Assembly: GCF_026410925.1 (NCBI RefSeq)
Contig: NZ_CP112972.1
Location: forward strand, 1,364,001 to 1,428,000
DNA: 64,000 nt
From: Halovenus salina
GTDB lineage: Archaea; Halobacteriota; Halobacteria; Halobacteriales; Haloarculaceae
Direction of reading: 5' to 3'
Shown: positions 53,802 to 62,152 of the stretch, piece after piece
How the letters are laid out: every line of letters begins with the position of its first letter
How positions within the stretch are numbered: the stretch's first letter is position 1
Notes under the pieces: generated by a model
Seen by the model: the letters and a program-made list of their open reading frames with translations, nothing else
Database searches by the model: none
What the model was told of the DNA's origin: nothing
Position numbers and translations under genes: made by a program

Positions 53802-54551
53802 CTATACGTTGATCGTATCTCCAGGGTCGTCGCCCGTTAGCGAGTCGGGCACCTGGATGAACGTCACCGTCTGTGCGCCGACTTCCGTCGTAATCGTGAT
53901 TTGTGCGGAGTCGCCCTCATCAAGCCCGGGCGGCAGCCCTCCCTGGCCTGCGATATTGGCGCTTCCGTCGCTCACATTGTCCCCAGTGGAGTTGTAAACG
54001 GGGTAGCTAACGTTGGTCAGTCCAATGTTGAGCGGGACGATAAGTTCGTAGCGGTCCGCTCCATCGGTCATCACCACGTCGTCCTCGTTCTCTGCCGTGA
54101 CAACCTCGATGGCAAACTCGGCCTGGTCATCGATCGATTGTGCAGTCAGCCCAATGTTCTCCGGGGTAGTATCACCAGCTGCCTGCCCGGTTGAGTCGTT
54201 GCCGACGACAACGTTGGCGAACTCGTCGTCGCTCACGTACTGCAACGTAAACTTGGCAAGGTTGATATCACCAGCACCTGCGGCAGGTTGGACACCCAAC
54301 CGCAAGATGTTGACTCGACTCGCATCGCTCACGTTTCCTGCAGTCGTGATGACGTTGAGGTTATCTGCAACTTGCGATGTACTCTCGGTCCCAGTGTCCT
54401 GGGCCTGCGTCTGCAGGAAGCCTGCGGTGTTGATCAACACACCCGCGGCTATCGCCGCCACCAGCACCATCGCGATGAACACGATTAGTGTGCCGATGCC
54501 GACCTGCGCACGCGCATCATCATTTTCCGTTCCGATTCTATAGTTGTCCAT
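53802..54551 (-). CDS. flaB: Archaellin 1 of 5 in tandem (distal)
   Basis: Archaellins polymerise into the archaellum filament. The 249-residue product has a short peptide ending ARA before [19 protein letters not shown], the class III cleavage site and core helix. The outer domain is variable and has several N-x-S/T sequons (NVS, NDS, NST) likely to be glycosylated. It is the last of five genes read right to left. The start region [14 protein letters not shown] differs from that of genes 2-4 ([11 protein letters not shown]). The C terminus ([20 protein letters not shown]) is the most divergent of the set. A GAGGTGA ribosome site overlaps the stop of the gene upstream. Confidence 0.93.
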   Translation of the reverse strand: MDNYRIGTENDDARAQVGIGTLIVFIAMVLVAAIAAGVLINTAGFLQTQAQDTGTESTSQVADNLNVITTAGNVSDASRVNILRLGVQPAAGAGDINLAKFTLQYVSDDEFANVVVGNDSTGQAAGDTTPENIGLTAQSIDDQAEFAIEVVTAENEDDVVMTDGADRYELIVPLNIGLTNVSYPVYNSTGDNVSDGSANIAGQGGLPPGLDEGDSAQITITTEVGAQTVTFIQVPDSLTGDDPGDTINV

Positions 54552-54562
54552 CTTTGGTCACC

Positions 54563-55321
54563 TCAGAGGTTAACTGTCGTCCCGGGGTCGTCACCACTCA
54601 GCGAGTCCGGCACCTGCAAGAACGCCACCGTCTGAGAGCCGACCTCGTTGGTGATTGTGACTTCGACGCTGTTCCCCTCGTTGAGCGGTGCGAGGTTTCC
54701 TTGGTCGAATTCGCTGTCCAAGACACTATTTCCATTCGATCCAGTCGCTCCGTCGACCTGTGTATCATCAACAGTTTCGTTGGCCAGCGGAACGACGAGT
54801 TCGTAGCGGTCCGATCCATCGGTCATGACGATATCGTCTTCATTTTCCGCGTTGATGACCTCGATCAGGTACTGTTCTCCCCTGGTGTCCGAGCCCGAAC
54901 TTGGGTCTTCGAGCACGACACTACCTGGTGTAGTGTCTCCAGTTGCAAGGCCACCAGCGGATTTGTTACCGACGACGATGTTGGCGAACTCATTGTCACT
55001 CACGTACTGGAGGGTGAGCTTTGCGAGGTTAACATCACCCGCACCAGCGGCTGGCTGGACTCCCAGCCTAAGTTCGTTGATATTGTCGTTTCCACTCACA
55101 TTTCCAACCTCGGTGATCACGTTGAGGTTGTTAGCGACCTGTGCTGTACTCTCGGTACCGGTGTCCTGGGCCTGCGTCTGCAGGAACCCAGCCGTGTTGA
55201 TCAGCACGCCTGCTGCAATCGCCGCCACCAGCACCATCGCGATGAACACGATTAGTGTGCCAATGCCAACTTGGCCGCGTTGACGATTCGATTCGTCCGT
55301 GTTGAAGAGGTTCTGTATCAT
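54563..55321 (-). CDS. flaB: Archaellin 2 of 5 in tandem
   Basis: The 252-residue product has the start [16 protein letters not shown] and the cleavage site before [14 protein letters not shown]. Residues about 60-185 are nearly identical to archaellin 5 (for example [20 protein letters not shown] and [15 protein letters not shown]), while the first 20 residues are identical to archaellin 3. The C terminus [21 protein letters not shown] is shared with archaellins 4 and 5. The mosaic implies gene conversion. It ends 11 bp before archaellin 1. Confidence 0.93.
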   Translation of the reverse strand: MIQNLFNTDESNRQRGQVGIGTLIVFIAMVLVAAIAAGVLINTAGFLQTQAQDTGTESTAQVANNLNVITEVGNVSGNDNINELRLGVQPAAGAGDVNLAKLTLQYVSDNEFANIVVGNKSAGGLATGDTTPGSVVLEDPSSGSDTRGEQYLIEVINAENEDDIVMTDGSDRYELVVPLANETVDDTQVDGATGSNGNSVLDSEFDQGNLAPLNEGNSVEVTITNEVGSQTVAFLQVPDSLSGDDPGTTVNL

Positions 55322-55336
55322 GTTTCCTCGTAACGT

Positions 55337-56119
55337 TTACAGCGTCACCACGTCGCCTTCTGCCTCAGCCGAAAGCGAGTCGGGCACCTGGATGAACGCG
55401 ACCGTCTGGGCCCCAACTTCCGTCGTAATCGTGATTTCTGCCTGGTCTCCCTCATTGAGCGGGCCAAGCGCGTCCGCAACAGCACTATCGCCGCTACTGT
55501 TGAAATCATCCGACGCAGACAGCGATTCATACGCATCCAGATTGTTGTCCAACGGAATGAGGATTTCATAGCGGTCCGATCCATCGGTCATCACCACATC
55601 GTCTTCGTTTTCAGCGGTAACGACGCCGATGCCGAACTCAGGCGATTCCGTACTACTGCTTAAGAATATGTCATCGGGATCAGTGTCACCCTGTGCCCGG
55701 TATTCTGGGTCAAGACCACTAGCGCTAGTGTCGGTACCGGAATTAAACGACGTATTATCCAGCCCAACCACAAGGTTCGCAAAGTTATCGTCACTCACAT
55801 ACTGCAAGGTGAGCTTTGCGAGGTTAACATCACCCGCACCAGCGGCCGGCTGGACACCGAGCCGCACCTGACCGATGGTATCTTCTGCTTGACTCACATT
55901 TCCGACCTCGGTGATCACTTTGAGGTTGTCAGCGACCTGTGATGTACTCTCGGTACCCGTGTCCTGGGCCTGCGTCTGCAGGAACCCAGCCGTGTTGATT
56001 AGCACGCCTGCTGCAATTGCCGCCACCAGCACCATCGCGATGAACACGATCAGCGTGCCGATGCCAACTTGGCCGCGTTGACGATTCGATTCGTCCGTGT
56101 TGAAGAGGTTCTGTATCAT
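55337..56119 (-). CDS. flaB: Archaellin 3 of 5 in tandem
   Basis: The 260-residue product shares its N terminus with archaellin 2, but has its own outer domain (about 95-215: DTSASGLDPEYRAQGDTD) and a C terminus ([21 protein letters not shown]) that resembles archaellin 1 in its first part. The variable region is Ser/Asp-rich with few sequons. A GAGGAA ribosome site precedes the next gene, 15 bp away. Confidence 0.93.
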   Translation of the reverse strand: MIQNLFNTDESNRQRGQVGIGTLIVFIAMVLVAAIAAGVLINTAGFLQTQAQDTGTESTSQVADNLKVITEVGNVSQAEDTIGQVRLGVQPAAGAGDVNLAKLTLQYVSDDNFANLVVGLDNTSFNSGTDTSASGLDPEYRAQGDTDPDDIFLSSSTESPEFGIGVVTAENEDDVVMTDGSDRYEILIPLDNNLDAYESLSASDDFNSSGDSAVADALGPLNEGDQAEITITTEVGAQTVAFIQVPDSLSAEAEGDVVTL

Positions 56120-56130
56120 TTTTGTTCACC

Positions 56131-56913
56131 TCAGAGATTGACCGTGGTTCCAGGGTCGTCACCACTCAGCGAGTCCGGCACCTGCAGGAACGCCACCGTC
56201 TGGGAGCCGACCTCTGTTGTTATCGTTATCTCGGTGTCCGCACCCTCCGCGAGAGGTGCAAGGTCGCCGTTAAACGCTGTATTAGCGCTGAGCGCAGTAC
56301 CAGTAGCGTCGGTAATATCGCCCGGCTCAGCCGCGGCAGTAAGCGGGAGCACAAGTTCGTAGCGGTCTGCTCCATCGGTCATCACCACGTCGTCCTCATT
56401 CTCGGCCGTAACGACGGAGATATTAAACCGCTCGTCACCCGACGCACGCGGGTCATCGAATTGGCTGTTGGTGCTGTTGTATGCTTCAACACGAATCTCG
56501 TCAGGGTCATTATCACCAGTGGCTTGTTCAACATCTGCGGATTTCCCTGTTGCATTCCCGACGACGATGTTGGCGAACTCGTTGTCACTCACGTACTGGA
56601 GTGTGACCTGTGCGAGATTGATATCATCAGCACCAGCGGATGGCTGGACCCCCAGCCTAAGTTGGTTGATTTCGTCGTTGCTACTTACGTTACCAACCTC
56701 GGTGATGACGTTGAGGTTGTCAGCGACCTGTGATGTACTCTCGGTACCCGTGTCCTGGGCCTGCGTCTGCAGGAACCCAGCCGTGTTGATCAGCACACCG
56801 GCTGCAATCGCCGCCACCAGCACCATCGCGATGAACACGATTAGTGTGCCGATTCCCACCTGTGCACGCCTGCTTTCCGTCGATTCGTCCGTGTTGAAGA
56901 GGTTCTGTATCAT
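56131..56913 (-). CDS. flaB: Archaellin 4 of 5 in tandem
   Basis: The 260-residue product reads [22 protein letters not shown] at its start, so the residue before the cleavage site is Ala where genes 2, 3 and 5 have Gly. The outer domain is distinct ([17 protein letters not shown]). The C terminus [21 protein letters not shown] equals those of archaellins 2 and 5. It ends 11 bp before archaellin 3 with GAGGTGA over the stop. Confidence 0.93.
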   Translation of the reverse strand: MIQNLFNTDESTESRRAQVGIGTLIVFIAMVLVAAIAAGVLINTAGFLQTQAQDTGTESTSQVADNLNVITEVGNVSSNDEINQLRLGVQPSAGADDINLAQVTLQYVSDNEFANIVVGNATGKSADVEQATGDNDPDEIRVEAYNSTNSQFDDPRASGDERFNISVVTAENEDDVVMTDGADRYELVLPLTAAAEPGDITDATGTALSANTAFNGDLAPLAEGADTEITITTEVGSQTVAFLQVPDSLSGDDPGTTVNL

Positions 56914-56924
56914 TTTTGTTCACC

Positions 56925-57650
56925 TCAGAGGTTGACCGTGGTTCCAGGGTCGTCACCACTCAGCGAGTCCGGCACCTGCAGGAACGCCACCGTCTGGGAG
57001 CCGACCTCGTTGGTGATTGTGACTTCGACGCTGTTCCCCTCGTTGAGCGATTTGAGAGGTCCCTGGTCGAACACGTTTGAACCACCAGTTCCGTTGAGGT
57101 CTTCGGTGCTAACTGTTTCGTTGGCTAGGGGAACAACAATCTCGTAGCGGTCTGCTCCATCAGTCATCACAATATCGTCTTCGTTCTCAGCGTTGATGAC
57201 CTCAATCAGATACTGTGCCCCCCTACTTTCAGTGCCTGCCGCAGGATCCTCAAGCACCACATTACCTGGTCTAGTGTCTCCAGTTGCAAGGCCACCAGCG
57301 GATTTGTTACCGACGACGATGTTGGCGAACTCGTTGTCACTCACGTACTGAAGGGTGAGTTTTGCGAGGTTAACATCACCCGCACCAGCGGCTGGCTGGA
57401 CTCCCAGCCGAAGTTCGTTGATATTGTCGTTCCCACTCACATTTCCGACCTCGGTGATCACGTTGAGGTTGTTAGCGACCTGTGCTGTACTCTCGGTACC
57501 GGTGTCCTGGGCCTGCGTCTGCAGGAACCCAGCCGTGTTGATCAGCACGCCTGCTGCAATCGCCGCCACCAGCACCATCGCGATGAACACGATTAGTGTG
57601 CCAATGCCAACTTGGCCACGTTCGTTCTCTAAGTTGTCGTTCAGTATCAT
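56925..57650 (-). CDS. flaB: Archaellin 5 of 5 in tandem (promoter-proximal)
   Basis: The 241-residue product starts [12 protein letters not shown] before [14 protein letters not shown], the shortest signal peptide of the five. It is the first gene of the archaellin transcript and so probably the most expressed (major filament protein), by analogy with other tandem archaellin arrays. Its middle part is nearly identical to archaellin 2. A TAAAAATTAA box lies about 32 bp upstream. Confidence 0.93.
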   Translation of the reverse strand: MILNDNLENERGQVGIGTLIVFIAMVLVAAIAAGVLINTAGFLQTQAQDTGTESTAQVANNLNVITEVGNVSGNDNINELRLGVQPAAGAGDVNLAKLTLQYVSDNEFANIVVGNKSAGGLATGDTRPGNVVLEDPAAGTESRGAQYLIEVINAENEDDIVMTDGADRYEIVVPLANETVSTEDLNGTGGSNVFDQGPLKSLNEGNSVEVTITNEVGSQTVAFLQVPDSLSGDDPGTTVNL

Positions 57651-57903
57651 GGTTGTCTCGCCTGATGTCTCCCAGACTTAATTTTTACTTTCTAACCTAC
57701 CCTAATAACATTGTGGACCCCATTATCGAGTTTGAAAACGTTAGGGTTCGTCGAAATTCAGAGGATATCGTATTCAAAAACAACATGCGATTTTCTCGTT
57801 TTCTTGCTTTAGAAGTTCTAAAACAGCACAAACCGGTTCAAGAGATCGGCAAGGTTGGCAGTTGTCTCTGCATTCGGATGAGAGAAGAGCGTGTGGTTCC
57901 TGG
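57651..57903. promoter_or_regulatory. Archaellin promoter and AT-rich spacer
   Basis: The minus-strand box TAAAAATTAA (57678-57687) lies about 32 bp before the archaellin 5 start, leaving a leader of about 5 nt. The rest is AT-rich (57690-57850) with no gene I can support. Confidence 0.55.
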
Positions 57904-58215
57904 CTATTCGTAGACGACCAGACTGTAAATGATGAATAGGAACCCGACGGTAAACAGGCTACTTTTCACCAGCAACAGCGACCGTGTGCCTTCGAAATCG
58001 TTGTAAAAGGCACTAATGAGTGTCGCTGCCGCGCCGGCTACTGCCAGCGAAAAGCCAATCGAGAGGTGGAGCATTGCGGTTCGTCCCGTCTGTACGTACG
58101 CACGCACGGCCATACCGACCATGGTGAGTCCGGCGACGATAAACACAATCGTCACCACCGCATAGAGGAGTTCGATAACTGTTGTAGAGGTCACTATGCC
58201 CAGGTACAGGGGCAT
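57904..58215 (-). CDS. Small three-helix membrane protein (DUF7521-like)
   Basis: The 103-residue product has three membrane helices (about 5-30, 40-65 and 78-100) with the turn VRAYVQTGRTAMLHLSIGF. It matches the style of a haloarchaeal family (possibly DUF7521) that is often encoded next to a winged-helix regulator, as here (58272-58610). ATG 58215 is preferred to an in-frame GTG at 58230, but this is uncertain. The pair is probably co-transcribed with a gap of about 56 bp. Function unknown. Confidence 0.65.
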   Translation of the reverse strand: MPLYLGIVTSTTVIELLYAVVTIVFIVAGLTMVGMAVRAYVQTGRTAMLHLSIGFSLAVAGAAATLISAFYNDFEGTRSLLLVKSSLFTVGFLFIIYSLVVYE

Positions 58216-58271
58216 CTGTATTAAATCCACCCACGTGAGTTCAGCAGCTGAAAACTACGGTTGCAGAGACG

Positions 58272-58610
58272 CTATCCATTGGAAAGGGTCTTCCAGGCCT
58301 CATCGAGCGTGTTCGCCACCTCGGACCGCTCTTCAACGTCGACAAACAACTCATCGTCTTCGAACTCGACGTGCACTGCCTCGACATTACGGCGGTATAC
58401 CTTTATCCGTCGCCGGTCGTCTGAAAGAATATTATCGTGTAGCTCCAGCAGATCGTGCTCGGTGAGCTCGTCGATGCGCCGATAACAAGTCGCGATCGGA
58501 ATATCGAGCTCGTCGCTGAGCTCCTGAGCCGAGCGTGGCTCCTCGGTCGCGTCGAGTATCTCGGCGCTGTATTTGTTTCCGAGTGTTTGCAATAGATCTA
58601 CTGACGACAT
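58272..58610 (-). CDS. Winged-helix transcription regulator (ArsR-like)
   Basis: The 112-residue product has a winged helix at about 5-60: LGNKYSAEILDATEEPRSAQELSDELDIPIATCYRRIDELTEHDLLE, with the recognition helix in IATCYRRID. The remaining part is an acidic wing and strand region. No metal-binding Cys cluster is seen, so metal sensing is unlikely. A TATA-like GATTTATGAC (minus strand, near 58643) lies about 33 bp upstream. It probably controls itself and the membrane gene that follows. Confidence 0.8.
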   Translation of the reverse strand: MSSVDLLQTLGNKYSAEILDATEEPRSAQELSDELDIPIATCYRRIDELTEHDLLELHDNILSDDRRRIKVYRRNVEAVHVEFEDDELFVDVEERSEVANTLDEAWKTLSNG

Positions 58611-58774
58611 CTATTATCAGATTATAAATTACGAGAGTCATAAATCTACCGGGTGTTCCCGGCACGAAATATCGAGGAGCAATTCCAGATCATAATTTGG
58701 ATATTTTGGCCCCTCAAACCCTAATAACGCTGTTTTCGCTACCAATAATCACACACCGAAGGAATATGCTGGCA

Positions 58775-59503
58775 TTACAGTGGGCTGGTTTCGTCGTTCA
58801 TCATCGAAAACGCGCTGGCGTTCTCGTGTATCCGCACACCCTCCCCTTGACTAATCTCCATCGGGAAGATATCAGTATCGATATCCTGTTTTCGCATCTT
58901 GGCTACCCATGCGTAGCGGGAGACACCTGAATCAGTCGGCGTCTGGAGGAGAAAGATATTCCCGTCAGCCAGGAAGTTTTCGAGTCCCACATCCATATCG
59001 GGGAAGACTGCTCCCTGCTCGTTGGTCATGAGTGCAGTCAGATTGTTCTCAGCGAGGATGTCAGTGAACTTCAGGAGATACGTCCGCTTCTCGCGTTCGG
59101 TGTCGAAAAACAGCTGGAACATCGTCAGCGAGTCCAACACGAGTCGTTCGTAGCGGTCGTCGTTGAGGTCACCGAGCAACAGCTCAAGCGACGAACTGAA
59201 GTCGTTCTCCCGAAGCAGGACCTGTTTATCGTATATTTCGATGTTCCCTGCATCGACGTGGTCTTGCCAGTTGTCGAACCCGATAGACTCTGCAGCTTCC
59301 CGGAGGTCGCGTTCATTCTCCTCGAAAGATAGGAAGATACCGTCCTCGTCGAACAGTTCGACCCCGTTGTAGATGTACTGCAGTCCGAGAATGCTCTTTC
59401 CAGCACCAGGATTTCCATTCACGAGTGTCGTAGAATTGTTGACGAGTCCCCCGTTCAGTATCTCGTCAAGTCCAGTGATGCCCGTTTTCCTAAGCTCGGT
59501 CAT
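58775..59503 (-). CDS. KaiC/RecA-like ATPase in the motility island
   Basis: The 242-residue product has the KaiC-type start TGITGLDEILNGGL, Walker A NGNPGAGKSILGLQYIYNG (about 28-46) and Walker B RLVLDSLTMFQLF (about 120-132). Such single-domain KaiC-like ATPases are common in archaea; some regulate motility, and similar haloarchaeal proteins are labelled HTR-like near che genes. ATG 59503 is chosen over a longer frame that runs into the insertion sequence, because a TTTTTATC box (59526-59533, minus strand) lies about 27 bp upstream. The IS6-type element ends 10 bp beyond that box. Confidence 0.8.
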   Translation of the reverse strand: MTELRKTGITGLDEILNGGLVNNSTTLVNGNPGAGKSILGLQYIYNGVELFDEDGIFLSFEENERDLREAAESIGFDNWQDHVDAGNIEIYDKQVLLRENDFSSSLELLLGDLNDDRYERLVLDSLTMFQLFFDTEREKRTYLLKFTDILAENNLTALMTNEQGAVFPDMDVGLENFLADGNIFLLQTPTDSGVSRYAWVAKMRKQDIDTDIFPMEISQGEGVRIHENASAFSMMNDETSPL

Positions 59504-59551
59504 ATGCTGTGGAGGTGAGCCAGTAGATAAAAAGGTCCGGGTTGTTCGGCC

Positions 59552-60248
59552 GGTAGTGTTCAGATAAGCTGATTCCATGCGAAACTAAATGATCTGAGCC
59601 AGTCGTCAGCTGTGTCTGCTTCGGCGTTGCTGAAACAGTTTGAAAACGAATATGTTCGTCGTTTCACCTCACGAAAGACACGTTCGACGCTATTCCGATT
59701 TCCATGGCGTTCGTATCTGAAATCGAGGCCGTGCCGAGAGCAGGCGTCTTTCAGTTGCGGTGCGCCATCGATGAGAAACACCGCGTCGTCGACGTCGTGT
59801 TTCTCACGAAGTTCGGCAAAGAATGCGTGAGAAAGAACGTTCGTTCTCGTTGGTTCAAGCTTTGTATGCAGTAATTTGTTCGTTGCTGGATCGACAGCGG
59901 CGTACAGCCAGTACTGCTCGTCATTGAGCTGGATCACGGTTTCGTCGACCGCAACGTGATCCGGATTTTGTCCGTCTTCGGGCTGTAGATCTGCCTTGTG
60001 AACCCAGTTGTGAACTGTAGAACGTGCACGTTCGACACCAAATATTTCGAGAATAGAAACAGTATTCGAAAGCGATAATCCAGCAATATGCAGTTGAATA
60101 CTGAGCTTCATCAGAAATCGCGGTGTCGCTTCGCGTTCAATAAACTCTAAGTCGATCTGGTCGATACTACCGCTGAGGCGGATGTTTTTGGACATAGGCA
60201 CTCAAAAAACGCTCCGCCTCGCCTTTCAATCCTTATCTGAACACCGCC
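59552..60248 (-). mobile_element. Complete 697-bp IS6-family insertion sequence
   Basis: The inverted ends are GGTAGTGTTCAGATAAG and, in reverse, GGCGGTGTTCAGATAAG. A perfect 8-bp target duplication GTTCGGCC flanks it at 59544-59551 and 60249-60256. It carries one transposase gene. It is inserted between the KaiC-like ATPase and cheW, and its ends match those of the two non-autonomous copies at 4379-4709 and 10223-10666. Confidence 0.93.
59560..60195 (-). CDS. IS6-family DDE transposase
   Basis: The 211-residue product has the IS6 DDE core: D in VAVDETVIQL (about residue 81), D in VFLIDGAPQL (about 142) and E in SVERVFREVKRRTYSF (about 177), with the N-terminal helix-turn-helix SLSNTVSILEIFGV. 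Length matches haloarchaeal IS6 transposases (about 210-240). ATG 60195 is preferred to GTG 60201. It ends inside the terminal repeat. No frameshift is seen, so it should be active. Confidence 0.92.
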   Translation of the reverse strand: MSKNIRLSGSIDQIDLEFIEREATPRFLMKLSIQLHIAGLSLSNTVSILEIFGVERARSTVHNWVHKADLQPEDGQNPDHVAVDETVIQLNDEQYWLYAAVDPATNKLLHTKLEPTRTNVLSHAFFAELREKHDVDDAVFLIDGAPQLKDACSRHGLDFRYERHGNRNSVERVFREVKRRTYSFSNCFSNAEADTADDWLRSFSFAWNQLI

Positions 60249-60340
60249 GTTCGGCCGAATGTAGCCATACGCGTGTTCGTCAGTTCGGCCAGACTACGAG
60301 AGACAACGACAGTGACAGCACAACAGAACCGAATTTGACC

Positions 60341-60769
60341 TCACGCACTGTGGACCGCTTCTGGGTCAACCCAGATGACGAATTGCTCGTCGTCACCTTT
60401 GATGACGCCGTTGATAGCCTCCTCATCTTGGGCCGGAGACTGGTCGACATCGTCGCTGTCGACTTGGACGACCTGATTGACCTCGTCGACAAGCCAGCCG
60501 GCGGCAGCCTGGTTATCGACAATCTCCGGATCGTAGACGATGACCCTGTCTGGCTCTTGGTCCGACTCGATGTCAAACACCACTTTTGGGTCGACAATCG
60601 ATGTCGTTCGACCACGCAGGTCCATAACTCCCTGCACGTGTGGGGGCGAGTTCGGAACAGCCGTTAGCTCGCCAACATCGACAATTTCCGTCACGTAATC
60701 GATACTTACACAGTACGTTTCGTCACCGAGCTTGAACTCGAGAACTTGTCCTGTCGTCGTGGCTTTCAT
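60341..60769 (-). CDS. cheW: Chemotaxis coupling protein CheW
   Basis: CheW links chemoreceptors to CheA. The 142-residue product has the CheW SH3-like fold with VLEFKLGDETYCVSIDYVTEIV at the start and VQGVMDLRGRTTSIVDPKVVF in the middle. The strong Shine-Dalgarno GGAGGTC 4 bp before ATG 60769 decides the start and contrasts with the leaderless genes elsewhere. It is divergent from cheB, and the IS6-type element lies 93 bp beyond its stop. Confidence 0.92.
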   Translation of the reverse strand: MKATTTGQVLEFKLGDETYCVSIDYVTEIVDVGELTAVPNSPPHVQGVMDLRGRTTSIVDPKVVFDIESDQEPDRVIVYDPEIVDNQAAAGWLVDEVNQVVQVDSDDVDQSPAQDEEAINGVIKGDDEQFVIWVDPEAVHSA

Positions 60770-61051
60770 ATGTGACCTCCTAGGTCCGGGTGCGCGGGTA
60801 GCGGCCTCGGCACCGTTGTCTGATTCACGTGCTGAATTTCTCGGTGCCGGAGACTTAAATCTGCCCACCAGACTATCACGTTTGATTACGGAGGCGGAGT
60901 CTTTATTGGGGTACTCACAAGAGTGTCAACTGTGAATGCAGGGAAGTGAGTGTTGCCTCGAAGTGATTTCACCGCTACTCGGTACTGAACTGGTGAGCTG
61001 TGACTATCGAGCGAGGCCGTGGCTGCTGTCAACTACTGGGAGGAATTACTG
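60770..61051. other. Divergent cheW-cheB spacer
   Basis: This 282-bp gap has no gene. It contains the cheW Shine-Dalgarno GGAGGTC at 60774-60781 (minus strand) and that of cheB (GGGAGGA, about 61038-61044). No clear TATA box is obvious for either, apart from an AT-rich CTTTATTGGGG near 60900. Confidence 0.4.
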
Positions 61052-62110
61052 ATGACGGGCACGCGCGCGGTCGTCGCTGACGATTCACATTTCATGCGGA
61101 GCGTCATCACCGACATGCTCGACGACGGCGGTATCGAGGTCGTCGCCCAGGCCAGAAACGGAATAGAAGCCGTCGAAGCGGTCGTTGAGCACGAGCCCGA
61201 TGTCGTCACGATGGACGTCGAGATGCCGGAGATGAACGGCATCGAGGCTGTCGAAGAGATCATGAAGAAGCGTCCGACGCCGGTGTTGATGCTCTCTGCA
61301 CACACCGACGAGAACGCCGACGTGACCTTCCAGGCGCTCGACAAGGGGGCAGTCGATTTCTTCAGCAAGCCCGGCGGCGAGGTGTCGATGGAGATGTCTC
61401 GTCTGGAGGACCAGCTCGTCGATATGGTCACCTCGGTCGCGAGCGTCAATCCAACTGAGGAGGCCGAGGCCCCTCAGTCGTCAGACCGCGAGCAGACAGT
61501 CTCTCGAACGTATCTCGACAACCCGACGTTACTCATCGGTTCCTCGACCGGTGGGCCGAAGATGGTCGAGCGCGTCCTCTCAGAGCTCCCGCTGGATGCC
61601 GGCTTTCGGATTCTCATTGTCCAGCACATGCCGGGCGGCTTCACCGAGCGGTTCGCCTCCCGTATCGATTCGGGTAGCCCCTACGATGTCCGCGAGGCGA
61701 CCGACGGCGACCGTATCGGCGACGGCGAGGCACTCGTCGCCGCGGGCGGCAAACACATGGTCGTCTCAAACTACCGAAACGGTCGTCTCCGGGTGAAGCT
61801 GACAGAGGACCCACCGGTGAACAGCGTCCGGCCGGCCGTCGACATGACCATGTCGAGTGCCGCGGAGGTCATTAAAGACCCACTTATCGGCGTTATTCTC
61901 ACGGGGATGGGCGAAGACGGCGCTGCCGGCATCAAATCCATCAAGGCTGTCAGTGGGACGACGTTCGCGCAGGACGAGGAGACATCGGCAGTGTTCGGGA
62001 TGCCAAAACGAGCAATCGAAACAGGGTACGTCGACGAGGTCCTGCCAATCAGTGATATCGCCGACGGTATCGTTCGCGCTGCGCGGACAGACATAACGGA
62101 CGAAAAATGA
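61052..62110 (+). CDS. cheB: Receptor methylesterase CheB
   Basis: CheB demethylates chemoreceptors during adaptation and is activated by CheA. The 352-residue product has an N-terminal receiver (D10, D11, phospho-acceptor D55 in VVTMDVEMP, K106) and a C-terminal esterase with S165 in GSSTGGPK, H192 in VQHMPGGF and D289 in GMGEDGAAG. ATG 61052 is chosen because GGGAGGA lies 8-14 bp upstream. It is followed by cheA after 42 bp. Confidence 0.94.
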   Translation: MTGTRAVVADDSHFMRSVITDMLDDGGIEVVAQARNGIEAVEAVVEHEPDVVTMDVEMPEMNGIEAVEEIMKKRPTPVLMLSAHTDENADVTFQALDKGAVDFFSKPGGEVSMEMSRLEDQLVDMVTSVASVNPTEEAEAPQSSDREQTVSRTYLDNPTLLIGSSTGGPKMVERVLSELPLDAGFRILIVQHMPGGFTERFASRIDSGSPYDVREATDGDRIGDGEALVAAGGKHMVVSNYRNGRLRVKLTEDPPVNSVRPAVDMTMSSAAEVIKDPLIGVILTGMGEDGAAGIKSIKAVSGTTFAQDEETSAVFGMPKRAIETGYVDEVLPISDIADGIVRAARTDITDEK

Positions 62111-62152
62111 CAGGGAAGTACTTATGAATCGACAACAAAAGGTGTACTAACA

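Noticed and set aside
53802-57650. Repeated sequence blocks as a CRISPR or satellite array
   Set aside because: The repeats are conserved coding parts of five archaellin genes, not short direct repeats with spacers.
57596-57913. Plus-strand open frame in the archaellin promoter region
   Set aside because: It starts inside archaellin 5 antisense, spans the AT-rich spacer and shows no family or codon bias.
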